From positions 22,007 through 86,006 of the forward strand of contig DAIDHR010000001.1 of assembly GCA_027459605.1 (NCBI GenBank): DNA of 64,000 bases, written 5' to 3'. The DNA comes from Alphaproteobacteria bacterium. Its GTDB lineage: Bacteria; Pseudomonadota; Alphaproteobacteria; UBA9655. The position numbers and the translations under genes are program-made. The notes under the pieces were generated by a model that was not told the DNA's origin, made no database searches, and was given only the letters and a program-made list of their open reading frames with translations. Positions 35,596 through 44,615 of the stretch are shown piece after piece (within the stretch, counting starts at the first letter, position 1; every line of letters starts with the position of its first letter).

Positions 35596-36876
35596 TCATC
35601 CTACCCACACTTTATATGCAGAAAAGGGGGTTAGCATTAGGTCTGTAAGCGCCCAGACAAGGGCATCCAACCTATCCGGTGATTTACTACTCTCCCCCGG
35701 GATGTAGGAGCATAATTGTTCTTCAAGCTTGGAAAGATGTTTCGCATGCCACACCTTGTCCCTTTCGTAAAGGGCTGCAATAGGCTCAGCTCTTAAGGCT
35801 TTTCCACGCGTTGCGCGCACCGCCTTATAACTGACGGAAGGGTCATAACTCCGCAAAAGCTGTTCCACAAGATCGCCTCCCATATTAACTTCAGCTACAA
35901 TGCGATCGGCTTTATAATGGTGATAGGCATCAATTGCTTTTTGAATCCAGAGGGAAGGGGGGCCCTTAAGGGATAGATCATCCAAGATCACGCCAAAGCC
36001 ATTTTTTGTCATTCCGGCAACAATGATTCCTGTTTCATCACTTTGGGCTCCATGACTTACAGCAGGATCAATGGCAATGACCAGGCGTTGAAGAGGAGAG
36101 CTTTGGTAGGCACGACGAGCTCGCTCTAACAGGTGAGGCGTCCAAAGAGTTCCTTCTTTTGTCTCGATCAAATCTGCATAGATCTCTTGTCGGCCCAGCC
36201 AACTTTTTTCATAATGCTTGCGAATATAGTTAAGGAAAGGCTTTGCAAGGTTTTTAGCATTCTCAAAGGTTGATCCTTTTGTAACAACAACATCGGGATC
36301 CTTGAGTAGCTTTTTTAAAATCACGGTTGGGCGAGGCGTGGTTGTCACAATAACCCGCGGAAGTCGGCCAATACGAAGCCCAAACATCAGCTGATCCCAG
36401 ACTTTTTCTCCATCTCGAAATTTAGCAAGCTCATCAACCCAGGCCCCATCAAATTGAGGTCCTCTCAGGTGTTCATAAGCTTCTGCGCTAAAACAGGTTG
36501 CGATGCACCCATTTGGCCAGATGAGCTGACCTTTAGAAGGCTCATATAAAGGCCGTTCAGAAGGAGGATGAACAGCTAATAATCCTGAAATGCCTTCTAT
36601 CATGACCTGCCTTGCTTCAACTTCAGTTTCAGCAAGAAGAGCAAGTCTACGACATAATCCTTCTTGTACCCATTTTCGAAGAGTTTCTGCTCCAGTCCGT
36701 GTTTTTCCAAACCCCCTTCCTGCAAGGATTAACCATATACGCCAATCCCCCTTTGGAGGGAGCTGTGAAGGACGTGCCACCTTTTTCCAGTCGTAAAGTG
36801 ATGATTGGTCTTTCCTTCGCCTTCTCTCTTTTTTAAGAAGGACAAATAATTTTTTGAGTAAAAACATTTTTCTCAT
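35596..36876 (-). CDS. Large terminase subunit, gene transfer agent/phage type
   Basis: DNA-packaging motor (426 aa). The ATPase domain has Walker A LAGRGFGKTRTGAE (about 51-64) and Walker B GAWVDELAKF. The nuclease domain keeps its acidic positions (AIDPAVSHG, VAEVNMGGD, SPDRLDALVWAL). Sequence style matches the alphaproteobacterial gene transfer agent TerL and related prophages. A ribosome site (AAAGGGAGA) precedes the ATG. No portal, capsid or tail gene is next to it, although in a complete cluster they would follow on this strand where hscA now lies. All key residues are intact, which is unusual for a remnant. Confidence 0.9.
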   Translation of the reverse strand: MRKMFLLKKLFVLLKKERRRRKDQSSLYDWKKVARPSQLPPKGDWRIWLILAGRGFGKTRTGAETLRKWVQEGLCRRLALLAETEVEARQVMIEGISGLLAVHPPSERPLYEPSKGQLIWPNGCIATCFSAEAYEHLRGPQFDGAWVDELAKFRDGEKVWDQLMFGLRIGRLPRVIVTTTPRPTVILKKLLKDPDVVVTKGSTFENAKNLAKPFLNYIRKHYEKSWLGRQEIYADLIETKEGTLWTPHLLERARRAYQSSPLQRLVIAIDPAVSHGAQSDETGIIVAGMTKNGFGVILDDLSLKGPPSLWIQKAIDAYHHYKADRIVAEVNMGGDLVEQLLRSYDPSVSYKAVRATRGKALRAEPIAALYERDKVWHAKHLSKLEEQLCSYIPGESSKSPDRLDALVWALTDLMLTPFSAYKVWVG

Positions 36877-36934
36877 TGGAAGTCTCCCTTTAAGTTGTCA
36901 TTTTTTTTTGAAAAAATAGATGAGGGTTGCTAGA

Positions 36935-37135
36935 TTCTGTGCATTTATCTTAACCTGAGCTTTATGGACATATATGTGTCATCCACCCTCCATAGCCATC
37001 CATGCCCACACACTGTCATCCACGGCCCCGCTTTGCAGGGGCAAAGCATTTATTGCACAAGAGCCTGCCCTCGACTTGATCGAGGGATGACAACCGAGAG
37101 AGAAGAATACACATTTATTAAGGTTAAGATAAATC
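36935..37135 (+). repeat. Intergenic repeat family, copy A
   Basis: About 200 bp that closely match, in inverted orientation, copy B at 53769-54068, and partly copy C at 43852-43949. It includes the hairpin CCCTCGACTTGATCGAGGG followed by ATGACA, and the segments GCATTTATTGCACAAG and CATCCATGCC. It fills most of the 306-bp gap between the terminase and the AstE/AspA-like gene; nothing else is seen there. Confidence 0.8.
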
Positions 37136-37182
37136 CACGGAATCTAAAAAGTTCTTACTGATTGTTATCTAAAACTTATCTT

Positions 37183-38244
37183 TTAGTAGGTTGAGGGATC
37201 ATCAAGGGCTGGATTAAGATCCGCTTCTTCCTCCAGTTCCTCAATTGTGGCCTCTGCTCTAGCAGGATCAGGAACCCAGGCTACATTAAAGAGAGCATCC
37301 CCTTTATAAACGATTGGAAGGAGTGTTCTCCCCACAGCAATCCCATCGAATGTTGCTACAACATCAACGCTATGAGCTCCTAAAGAATCAGAAACCTTTC
37401 CAATCACATCTCCCTTAAGGACTTTATCCCCTAAGGCACACATCGTTCTAAAAATGCCTGTTGCTGGAGCCCTGACCCACCGACTAACAGGGGATATGAT
37501 AGGAGAATGTTTTATAGAAACACATTTTTCTGCAGGTATCATATCAAGCGACCCCATAACTCTAAAAATGCCTTGAACAGCAGAGCGGATAGCATTTTCA
37601 TTAAAACGAAGAGCCTCTCCCCCTTCAAAAGTTAAGCTTGGAATTCCAACTTTTTCAGAGGCTTCTCGAAGCGACCCATCCCGGAGTTTTGCCTTAAGAA
37701 TGACGGGAGCCCCAAAGACAAGAGCCATTTTTAACGTTTCCTCGTTCTCAAAGTCACACCGCACTTGAGGTAAGTTGGTGCGATTGTTTGATCCCGTATG
37801 GAGGTCAATTCCGTGGGTACATCTTTGAATTATCTCAGTTAGGAATGTGTTTGCTAATTGAGATGCTGATGATCCAGTTTCAGAGCCTGGGAAGCTGCGA
37901 TTTAAATCACGACGATCAGGCAAATACCGTGTTTGCATAAACATCCCCGTGAGGTTAACAATAGGAATTGCAACAAGAGTTCCTTTTAGGCGCTTGATAA
38001 GAGGCGAAGCAAGAACTCGCCTTATGACTTCAATACCGTTAAGCTCGTCCCCGTGGATTGTGGAACTTAAGAAAAGACGCTTTCCTTCGTGACGCCCATG
38101 GATGACTTTCACGTTTAATGAGAAATCAGTATGATCAGGAAAAGATGAAAAGGGGATACGAATTATTTTGGTCGTTCCTGCCTCAACACTTACCTCTCCA
38201 ATTTCAAAGGATGGTTGTTTTATAATCTTTTTTTTCTTTACCAT
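37183..38244 (-). CDS. Succinylglutamate desuccinylase/aspartoacylase family hydrolase
   Basis: Zinc-dependent deacylase of the M14-like AstE/AspA family (353 aa). The zinc ligands His and Glu are in STIHGDELNG (about 61-70) and the later DLHTGSNNR carries the third-site histidine. The C-terminus (from about residue 255) is a beta-rich domain (APATGIFRTMCALGDKVLKGDVIG) typical of the subgroup not dedicated to arginine catabolism. Substrate unknown. It stands alone, with the intergenic repeat on one side. Confidence 0.88.
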   Translation of the reverse strand: MVKKKKIIKQPSFEIGEVSVEAGTTKIIRIPFSSFPDHTDFSLNVKVIHGRHEGKRLFLSSTIHGDELNGIEVIRRVLASPLIKRLKGTLVAIPIVNLTGMFMQTRYLPDRRDLNRSFPGSETGSSASQLANTFLTEIIQRCTHGIDLHTGSNNRTNLPQVRCDFENEETLKMALVFGAPVILKAKLRDGSLREASEKVGIPSLTFEGGEALRFNENAIRSAVQGIFRVMGSLDMIPAEKCVSIKHSPIISPVSRWVRAPATGIFRTMCALGDKVLKGDVIGKVSDSLGAHSVDVVATFDGIAVGRTLLPIVYKGDALFNVAWVPDPARAEATIEELEEEADLNPALDDPSTY

Positions 38245-38455
38245 AGATCCTCTTTCCCTGCCTCATGGCTTCCATGAAATATCCAAGGAATTATTAAAAG
38301 CTATTCTTAGTATAGCTATTACAGATAAAAAAAGGGTTAACTCTCCTCATTCTTACCTTTGAAGGAGATTTAATTATTCAAAATCATAAATATATCTTGA
38401 CTTTTAAACTAAAATTAGATATATACTCATCACTTTTTTACCCCGAGAGGATTTT

Positions 38456-39118
38456 ATGCCCGAAGTTCTAATTGCAGGCCCCGTGGGCCGTATTGAGGCT
38501 CGTTACCATCAAGCGAAGGTCAAAAATGCCCCTCTTGCTATCGTTTTGCATCCTCATCCTGAACATGGGGGAACGATGAACAATAAGGTCACCTATGCCA
38601 TCTATCGAACATTTGTAGAGTTAGGGTTTAGTACATTGCGGTTTAACTTTCGCGGTGTGGGACGTTCCGAAGGCAAGTTTGATCATGGTGAAGGCGAGCT
38701 AAGCGATGCAGCTGCTTGCCTTGATTGGCTTCAAGTACAAAATCCCGAACCTAAGCAGTGTTGGGTTGCAGGTTTCTCGTTTGGGGCTTGGGTATGTATG
38801 CAACTTTTAATGCGTCGACCTGAACTAGATGGATTCATTGCAGTTGCTCCCCCAGCAAATATGTACGATTTCTCATTTCTTGCTCCTTGCCCTGTATCCG
38901 GCATGATCTTACAAGGTGCAAAGGATGAGATCGTTCCTAAAGATTCTGTCTTGAAACTTGCCTCAAGATTATCAGCTCAAAGAGGCCTTCACATTGACTA
39001 TCGCGTGATTCCAGAAGCAGGACATTTCTTTACAAATGAAATCTCTGAAATTTCAAAAAATGTTCATGATTATGTATCCGCTGGTTTGAATCCAGTTCCA
39101 AAAGTCGTGAATGGATAA
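38456..39118 (+). CDS. Alpha/beta hydrolase
   Basis: 220 aa with the catalytic triad visible: Ser in GFSFGAWV, Asp in GAKDEIVP and His in EAGHFF. The N-terminal motif LHPHPEHGGTMNNKV and FNFRGVGRSEG define a family widespread in alphaproteobacteria. No signal peptide, so cytoplasmic. Substrate unknown. It converges with anmK. Confidence 0.88.
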   Translation: MPEVLIAGPVGRIEARYHQAKVKNAPLAIVLHPHPEHGGTMNNKVTYAIYRTFVELGFSTLRFNFRGVGRSEGKFDHGEGELSDAAACLDWLQVQNPEPKQCWVAGFSFGAWVCMQLLMRRPELDGFIAVAPPANMYDFSFLAPCPVSGMILQGAKDEIVPKDSVLKLASRLSAQRGLHIDYRVIPEAGHFFTNEISEISKNVHDYVSAGLNPVPKVVNG

Positions 39119-39148
39119 AGGGGTGATTACCCTTGCCTATACGGTTTC

Positions 39149-40252
39149 CTAAGGGGTAGTAATCTTTCCACCCCTCATGGGATAGGGAACGCCTGTTGTT
39201 CCTGGAAAACTTAAAGGTAAATTTCTTAAAGAGCGCACGGCTAAATAACCAAAAGCTTGAGCTTCGAGAGCATCTCCATCCCAACCTTGATCAGTTGCCT
39301 TTTGTACAGGGGCCTTAACGCACTCGGTAATCATTTTTAGAAGCGTATTATTGTGGGCTCCACCGCCACAGACGATCCACTCAGAAGGAGCCTTTGGAAC
39401 ATGCCGTAAGGCACTTATAACTGACGCTGCGGTAAATGCGGTTAACGTGGTGACTCCATCCTCAAAGGAAAGGGACCTTATATCCTCGACACAAGTCTTA
39501 AACGTCATCCGATCAAGGGCCTTGGGGGGAGGCTGGTTAAAATAGGGATGAGCAAGCCAGCTTTTGAGAATGGTATTATTGACCTTGCCTTGAGCTGCTA
39601 TTTTTCCCCCTTCATCCCAAGACAGTCCTGTATTTTCTCGAACCCAATCATCGATCAGCCCATTTCCTGGTCCTGTGTCAAATGCAAGCAAGTTATCGGT
39701 GTTAGGCCCCATCCATGTTATGTTGGCAACCCCTCCAATATTGAGAACAGCAAGCGGTTTGAGAAGGTCTTTTGCCAGGGCTTGATGAAAAATGGGGACA
39801 AAGGGAGCCCCTTGCCCCCCATGAGACATGTCATTGAGTCGAAATTGATTAACCACTGGAATATTCGTTAGGGTTGCGAGAAGGGGACCATCCCCCAGGA
39901 TGTGGGTTTTTCCGATCTCTCCCTTTTGTTGAGGGGGCTTGTGATACATGGTTTGCCCATGAAACCCAATCAGGTCAATATCAGAAGGGACGAGCGACTG
40001 CATCTTTAAAAAATTGAACACAACTTTCCCATGAAGTTCGGTAATTGCTTTCTCAAGAGCAGTTACTTCAGGTCCAGGTGGACGCCCATAGGCCTGGAGA
40101 ATTTGGTTTCTTAAGGCTTCAGGATAAGGTTGAAAATGAGTAGGGCCAAATTCATTGATTATCTCCCCATCTGTATGAAGAAGGGCTGCATCTATTCCAT
40201 CGGCAGATGTTCCTGACATAAGCCCTAAAGCCCAAATGAAATTATTGGTCAT
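39149..40252 (-). CDS. anmK: Anhydro-N-acetylmuramic acid kinase
   Basis: Opens and phosphorylates 1,6-anhydro-MurNAc released from peptidoglycan, giving MurNAc-6-phosphate (367 aa). The phosphate-binding GLMSGTSADGIDAAL at the N-terminus, QTMYHKPP, and DTGPGNGLIDDWV are diagnostic. It overlaps the large flavoprotein gene by 11 bp. With amgK and murU at 13.4-15.2 kb it suggests a recycling route that avoids de novo UDP-MurNAc synthesis; a MurNAc-6-P phosphatase (MupP) or MurQ is not seen in the window. Confidence 0.94.
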   Translation of the reverse strand: MTNNFIWALGLMSGTSADGIDAALLHTDGEIINEFGPTHFQPYPEALRNQILQAYGRPPGPEVTALEKAITELHGKVVFNFLKMQSLVPSDIDLIGFHGQTMYHKPPQQKGEIGKTHILGDGPLLATLTNIPVVNQFRLNDMSHGGQGAPFVPIFHQALAKDLLKPLAVLNIGGVANITWMGPNTDNLLAFDTGPGNGLIDDWVRENTGLSWDEGGKIAAQGKVNNTILKSWLAHPYFNQPPPKALDRMTFKTCVEDIRSLSFEDGVTTLTAFTAASVISALRHVPKAPSEWIVCGGGAHNNTLLKMITECVKAPVQKATDQGWDGDALEAQAFGYLAVRSLRNLPLSFPGTTGVPYPMRGGKITTP

Positions 40253-43200
40253 AAAGCTTCCCCTTTGTCCATTGCTGTGTTTGCTTTTCTAAAAGACTAT
40301 TTTGAGTCAATCGACCTTTTAAGACTCTAAAATCAACCTCATCCAAAGCTTGATCTTGGGCTGAACAGGTGAAGATAATTCGTGTTTTCCCCGTGAGAGG
40401 ATCCGTGAGAGTTTGGATACATTGCCCACAAATACCCTTCATCATACATTGCATAGGTGAGTTTATGCTGCCAATGGCTTTATGGCCCTCCTTTAGGTAT
40501 GGCTTTAAAACTGTTTTTCGGGCACAAGCCACAGCAGCCATCATTTGATCAGATCCGATGGTGATGATTCTGTCAACCTCACTCAAAGGAAGGGGAGGGG
40601 AGGAGTTTGCGTACGTAAAGAGACCCTCAATGACATTTCCTTCATAAACAAAATCTTGAGGACGCGTGGGATAAAATTCGGGTAAAGATTCAAAACACCA
40701 GATGACGTGGCCTGAGACAGCTTCAATCTCCTCTCTTTTAAATAAATCGCCTGGAGTTTTATACCCAGCTCCATAAAGTACGCGATTTCCTTTTTCTTTC
40801 AAAGCATTGCCAATAGAAAAGAGAACAGCATTTCCGAGCCCTCCTCCAATTAAAAGGACAGTTTCATTCACGGGTATTTCCGTAGGAGTTCCTGAGGGGC
40901 CCATAAGGACTACGCGCTCACCTTCTTTCAAAAAACGGCAGAGTGCTGATGAGGCCCCCGTCTCTAAGACAATGAGAGAGAGAAGCCCCGTCTCAGGATC
41001 CGCATGAGCCCCTGTAAGTGCAAGCCCTTCCATTCCGTGTGGACCATAATTTTGGAGCCTAAAAAATTGTCCAGGTTTAAAATTTTGAGCAGCCAGAGGG
41101 GCCTTAACGTTGATCTCCCAAATGGTGGGGGTGAGTTGCCGAACCATTTCAACTTGAGGTTTCAAAAGCTCATTCAACCTCTTAAAAAAATCTACAGCAG
41201 GGGAGGGAGAATTCTTTAAAAGAGATTTACAAACCTTTAAATACCCTTTCTTTGCACTAGCCATTGCCTTTACAACATTACCTTGATAGGAGGGATGAAG
41301 GTCTCCAAAAAAACTCACGTTCTGTTGGAAATTATAAGAGAGAAGAAAGTCCTCCCCCTCGATTTTTAAATGAGGATCTTCATCTTCAAGGCTACGGTTC
41401 GGATGGGTTCCTGTTGCAACCAAAAGTGTACGGCAGGGAAGGGTTTGAAGGTCACTCCCTCTTTTGACGACGAGGCCTTCGATATGCCCATAAGCATCAA
41501 CCTTGATCTCATAGGGTGTCGTATTTTCAACAAATTCAATACCTTGCTGAAGGGCAAGATCAAGTTCATCAGCATTTAAGCGATAGGCAGGTGAATCTTG
41601 AATTTTTTTTCGATAAAGAATTTTGGAAGCCTCGTTTAAGAATGAACGGTCGCCTTTACGAAGGATAACTGCATGATCGATAAACTCCTCAGCAATTTTG
41701 GCTTCTTCTTCAGTAAGAGAGGGGAGAAGGCAACCTATTTCTTTACTGCGGCTTAGGAATTTTTCCACTTGCATGCAATAGTAGGCCAAAGCCTCTGTTG
41801 CCGTATCAACGGCAGTTAAGCCGCCACCAATGACTAAAATCGGGAGGCGAATCTGAAGGTTTGCCAATGATTTTTCCTGGGCTGCCCCCGTGAGTTGAAG
41901 GGCCATTAAAAAGTCAGAAGCAAGACGAACTCCCCGGGCTGTTTCATGAGGAATTCCAAGCCTATTTGGCTGACCTGCGCCTAAACAAAGGGCGATGTGA
42001 TCAAACCCGAGAGCAAAAGCTTGTGGTAAAGTTAAAGTTCCTCCTAGCCTTACACCATCATAAAGAGCGAAGTGGGCCCTCCTTTCCAGGAGAATGCGGA
42101 CAAGCTTTAAATAGTTTTTATCCCATCTTGCTGTAATGCCATATTCGGCCACTCCTCCAAATCCTGAAATCGTTCTTGTGCTTAAAGGTTCTTGAAGGGA
42201 AGCCCAGTCGCGAATGGGCTCGGTGAGAAGCTTTCTCTCAAGAGGCTCTATTTTAAGGCCATCAATCCCAACAACAGTATGCCCTTCATTTAAAAGATAA
42301 TGGGCAAGAGTAAATCCAGCCGGCCCCATCCCTGCAACGAGCACCTTATATCCCGTAAGCTTTTTAGCAAAAGGATGTCTTATATTAAGAGGATTCCAAC
42401 GAGAGAGAAGACTATACACCTCAACACCCCAGGGGAGGTTTAAAACGCTATCCAAAATATGTGTTTCAATTTTTGGGATATCGACGGGGTCCTGCTTTTG
42501 GAATATGCAAGCCTTTTTACAGTCATTGCAAATTCGATGACCGGTTGCAGCCACCAAGGGATTATCCACCATTATCATAGCAAGGGCCCCTAAGGCATTT
42601 CCTTGAGCATAGAGGGTGTTCATTTCGGAAATTTTTTGGTCTAAGGGACATCCTTTATTCGTTTCGGTAAGTCCCTTCGAGCATGAATCCTTGCCCTGAT
42701 TGTGGCATAGTATGCAATAATGGGCTTGATCGAGAGACTCGTCCTTCCTGGTTTTAGGCTCTGTACAATCAAACCCTTGACGAAGTTGATAATGGGATGA
42801 CTTTATTTCATGACCTTCCTTTATGAGCGTGAATTTAGCATCGGGATCAATTTTGCGAGGAAGCCTAAAAAGGGTTGAAGGAGCCTTCTGATGAAGTGCC
42901 CATGCCGCATATTTTTTTCCGATGTCAAGAAATGAAGTATTGTCTTGGTCTATAGCCTTTAAGATGTGGCGTGCAAAGGAGAGGTCAGAATAAGGCTCTT
43001 CCATTAGATGAGAAAGGGTCTTTTTTAAGACATCCCCTTTAAATTCCAAGGCTTCCTCCCTAGAATACGCTTTAGCTGCTTGGCGCTGGATAAAGACTCT
43101 TTTGCACTTATAGAGCGGGTTTAAATGGTGGATATCTTCTTGGAGTGTTGAAATCTTCTTTTCGATTCGAAATAATTGGCCGATGAAGTCTTCAACATAA

Positions 43201-43388
43201 GGCCCCAAGTCTATAAGAAGCGCGCTTTCTTCAAGGGGAGGCGGGGGGATGTTTCGAGCAGCTTGCAATCTTGCTTGCAGATTTTCATCACATTCGTGAA
43301 GATAGTTGAGGAAAGCCGCATCAAGGCGCGCAAGCCCCTCGGAGGTATATAAATCTTCAAATGAGAAGTTAAGAGATAAAAATGTCAT
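40242..43388 (-). CDS. Fused flavo-iron-sulfur oxidoreductase (GltD-like plus PyrK-like)
   Basis: A 1048-aa protein. A helical N-terminal region (1-210) is of unknown role. A cysteine-rich ferredoxin-like segment (about 225-310; CILCHNQGKDSC, CNDCKKAC) is followed by a GltD-like FAD/NAD(P) reductase (VLVAGMGPAGFTLAHYL, ILVIGGGLTAVDTA). From about residue 770 a PyrK-like ferredoxin reductase with FAD/NAD sites (LIGGGLGNAVLFSIGNALK) and a [2Fe-2S] motif (CMMKGICGQC … FTC) completes it. The NfnB-NfnA pair has the same two modules as separate subunits and bifurcates electrons between ferredoxin and NAD(P)H. That activity here is inference; an electron-transfer role for a synthase is an alternative. 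Operon with anmK. Confidence 0.85.
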   Translation of the reverse strand: MTFLSLNFSFEDLYTSEGLARLDAAFLNYLHECDENLQARLQAARNIPPPPLEESALLIDLGPYVEDFIGQLFRIEKKISTLQEDIHHLNPLYKCKRVFIQRQAAKAYSREEALEFKGDVLKKTLSHLMEEPYSDLSFARHILKAIDQDNTSFLDIGKKYAAWALHQKAPSTLFRLPRKIDPDAKFTLIKEGHEIKSSHYQLRQGFDCTEPKTRKDESLDQAHYCILCHNQGKDSCSKGLTETNKGCPLDQKISEMNTLYAQGNALGALAMIMVDNPLVAATGHRICNDCKKACIFQKQDPVDIPKIETHILDSVLNLPWGVEVYSLLSRWNPLNIRHPFAKKLTGYKVLVAGMGPAGFTLAHYLLNEGHTVVGIDGLKIEPLERKLLTEPIRDWASLQEPLSTRTISGFGGVAEYGITARWDKNYLKLVRILLERRAHFALYDGVRLGGTLTLPQAFALGFDHIALCLGAGQPNRLGIPHETARGVRLASDFLMALQLTGAAQEKSLANLQIRLPILVIGGGLTAVDTATEALAYYCMQVEKFLSRSKEIGCLLPSLTEEEAKIAEEFIDHAVILRKGDRSFLNEASKILYRKKIQDSPAYRLNADELDLALQQGIEFVENTTPYEIKVDAYGHIEGLVVKRGSDLQTLPCRTLLVATGTHPNRSLEDEDPHLKIEGEDFLLSYNFQQNVSFFGDLHPSYQGNVVKAMASAKKGYLKVCKSLLKNSPSPAVDFFKRLNELLKPQVEMVRQLTPTIWEINVKAPLAAQNFKPGQFFRLQNYGPHGMEGLALTGAHADPETGLLSLIVLETGASSALCRFLKEGERVVLMGPSGTPTEIPVNETVLLIGGGLGNAVLFSIGNALKEKGNRVLYGAGYKTPGDLFKREEIEAVSGHVIWCFESLPEFYPTRPQDFVYEGNVIEGLFTYANSSPPLPLSEVDRIITIGSDQMMAAVACARKTVLKPYLKEGHKAIGSINSPMQCMMKGICGQCIQTLTDPLTGKTRIIFTCSAQDQALDEVDFRVLKGRLTQNSLLEKQTQQWTKGKLYDQ

Positions 43389-44212
43389 GGCAAATAAAAA
43401 CTCATTTTGGTAGTTAATTATTTAATTTTTTAATTTGAAAAAAGCAATGGAATTAAGGAAAAGAATCGGCAAAGACTAATAAAATAAGCAAGCTTAACCA
43501 AAGTTGAAGATTTACTTATTCTAATCAAGATTAAGGAAAGGCTCTGGTAATGTATCAGTTGAGAAAACATACAAATAACGCATGGCCTAAAACAGGTTAT
43601 CTTATTCGCAACTTATATTTATTGTATATCATAAAATTTTTAAAAAGTCCAATTTTCTAATTGCCGATCTCACCACCTGACAAATTTTGATTATTATATT
43701 GGAACAAACACAGGTCATCCCCGCGAAAGCGCACTAGTGTCCGGAGAAAAAGGAGAGAGCTTGCTGAGGATACAGATTTACTAATGTGTTAAGGAAGGAT
43801 AAATTTTCAGAGATTTATATTGTTGTTCTCTATTGTCATGACATCCCAAAATTGTCATCCCCGGACTAGAAGTATCAGGAGATCCTCGTGTTAATAAATG
43901 CTAATGTTTTCCTTTGGAAAACAAAGCATTTATTGCACAAGGATGACAAGGAATGGGGATTGAGCCACTTTCCCTGGACACTCCTGCCCGAAAGCGGGGA
44001 TCCAGAAAAATCAATGTGCTATGAAAATATTCAGTGCTTGTATATGAACTTATTCAGGACTTTCCTATGCAGTATATTCATCATTACTACCCTCTGGCTT
44101 CTTGTGTCTCATATGAACTGAACATACACAAAAAATTTGACAATTTTTTCTTTTTTTGCAAAAATGACAAATGCCTACAATCTGTAGGTATATTCAACAA
44201 AGGAGGCGTTTC
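43389..44212. other. 824-bp intergenic region, repeat-rich
   Basis: Holds repeat copy C (43852-43949), palindromic cores at 43715-43731 (TCATCCCCGCGAAAGCG) and 43981-44005 (GCCCGAAAGCGGGGATCCAG), and a promoter region for the small gene at 44213, with TTGACA at 44137-44142 and an inverted repeat CCTACA-ATC-TGTAGG at 44175-44189. Short open frames here follow repeat sequence and show no sign of being genes. Confidence 0.6.
43852..43949 (+). repeat. Intergenic repeat family, copy C
   Basis: Shares blocks with copies A and B: TGTCATCCCCGGACTAGAA, TCAGGAGATCCTCG, and GCATTTATTGCACAAG followed by GATGACA. The blocks are joined differently than in B, so the family is a mosaic. Confidence 0.7.
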
Positions 44213-44374
44213 ATGTCCGTTTCCAATCATTTGTTAAATCTTAGGCGTAAATACGAATATCTCAACAAACTCATTCAGGACGAGCTGTCTCGCCCGGTTC
44301 CTGATTCTCTTGTTCTTTTTGATCTTAAGTTGAAGCGACTTCGGCTTAAGGAAAGAATTATCAATCTTGTCTAA
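44213..44374 (+). CDS. DUF465/YdcH-like small protein
   Basis: 53 aa. The pattern NHLLNLRRKYEYLNKLIQDE then RPVPDSLVLFDLKLKRLRLKE matches the DUF465 family of small two-helix cytoplasmic proteins common in alphaproteobacteria, function unknown. The ATG at 44213 follows AAAGGAGG; an ATG 14 codons earlier would include promoter-like sequence. A terminator follows, so the gene is monocistronic. Confidence 0.85.
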   Translation: MSVSNHLLNLRRKYEYLNKLIQDELSRPVPDSLVLFDLKLKRLRLKERIINLV

Positions 44375-44398
44375 AAGTTCTCTCTGAATTCTTCCTTG

Positions 44399-44427
44399 AA
44401 AAGCCCAGCAGAGATGCTGGGCTTTTT
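44399..44427 (+). terminator. Intrinsic terminator
   Basis: A perfect stem AAGCCCAGCA / TGCTGGGCTT with a GAGA loop and a T-run, 25 bp after the DUF465-like gene. Confidence 0.9.
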
Positions 44428-44615
44428 ATATTGAAGCTAAAAAGGAACCATTTACAATTAACAAAATAACCTTCTTTTTGATAGTGTTCAAAAGTTTCAA
44501 GATATTTCTTACTATACCAAGAAGGATTTCAGAGGGTTTCTGATCTCTTTGATTTTATAAAGTTAAAAAAATCATTTTGAGTTACGTGTTTCACGATCAC
44601 TCTCCTTTAAAAAGA

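Noticed and set aside
36964..37161. A 65-codon open frame on the plus strand with CPRLDRGMT
   Set aside because: It is the translation of intergenic repeat copy A. It has no ribosome site and the same sequence recurs in copy B.
43888..44121. A 77-codon open frame
   Set aside because: It runs across repeat copy C and a palindromic core, with no ribosome site and no coding character.
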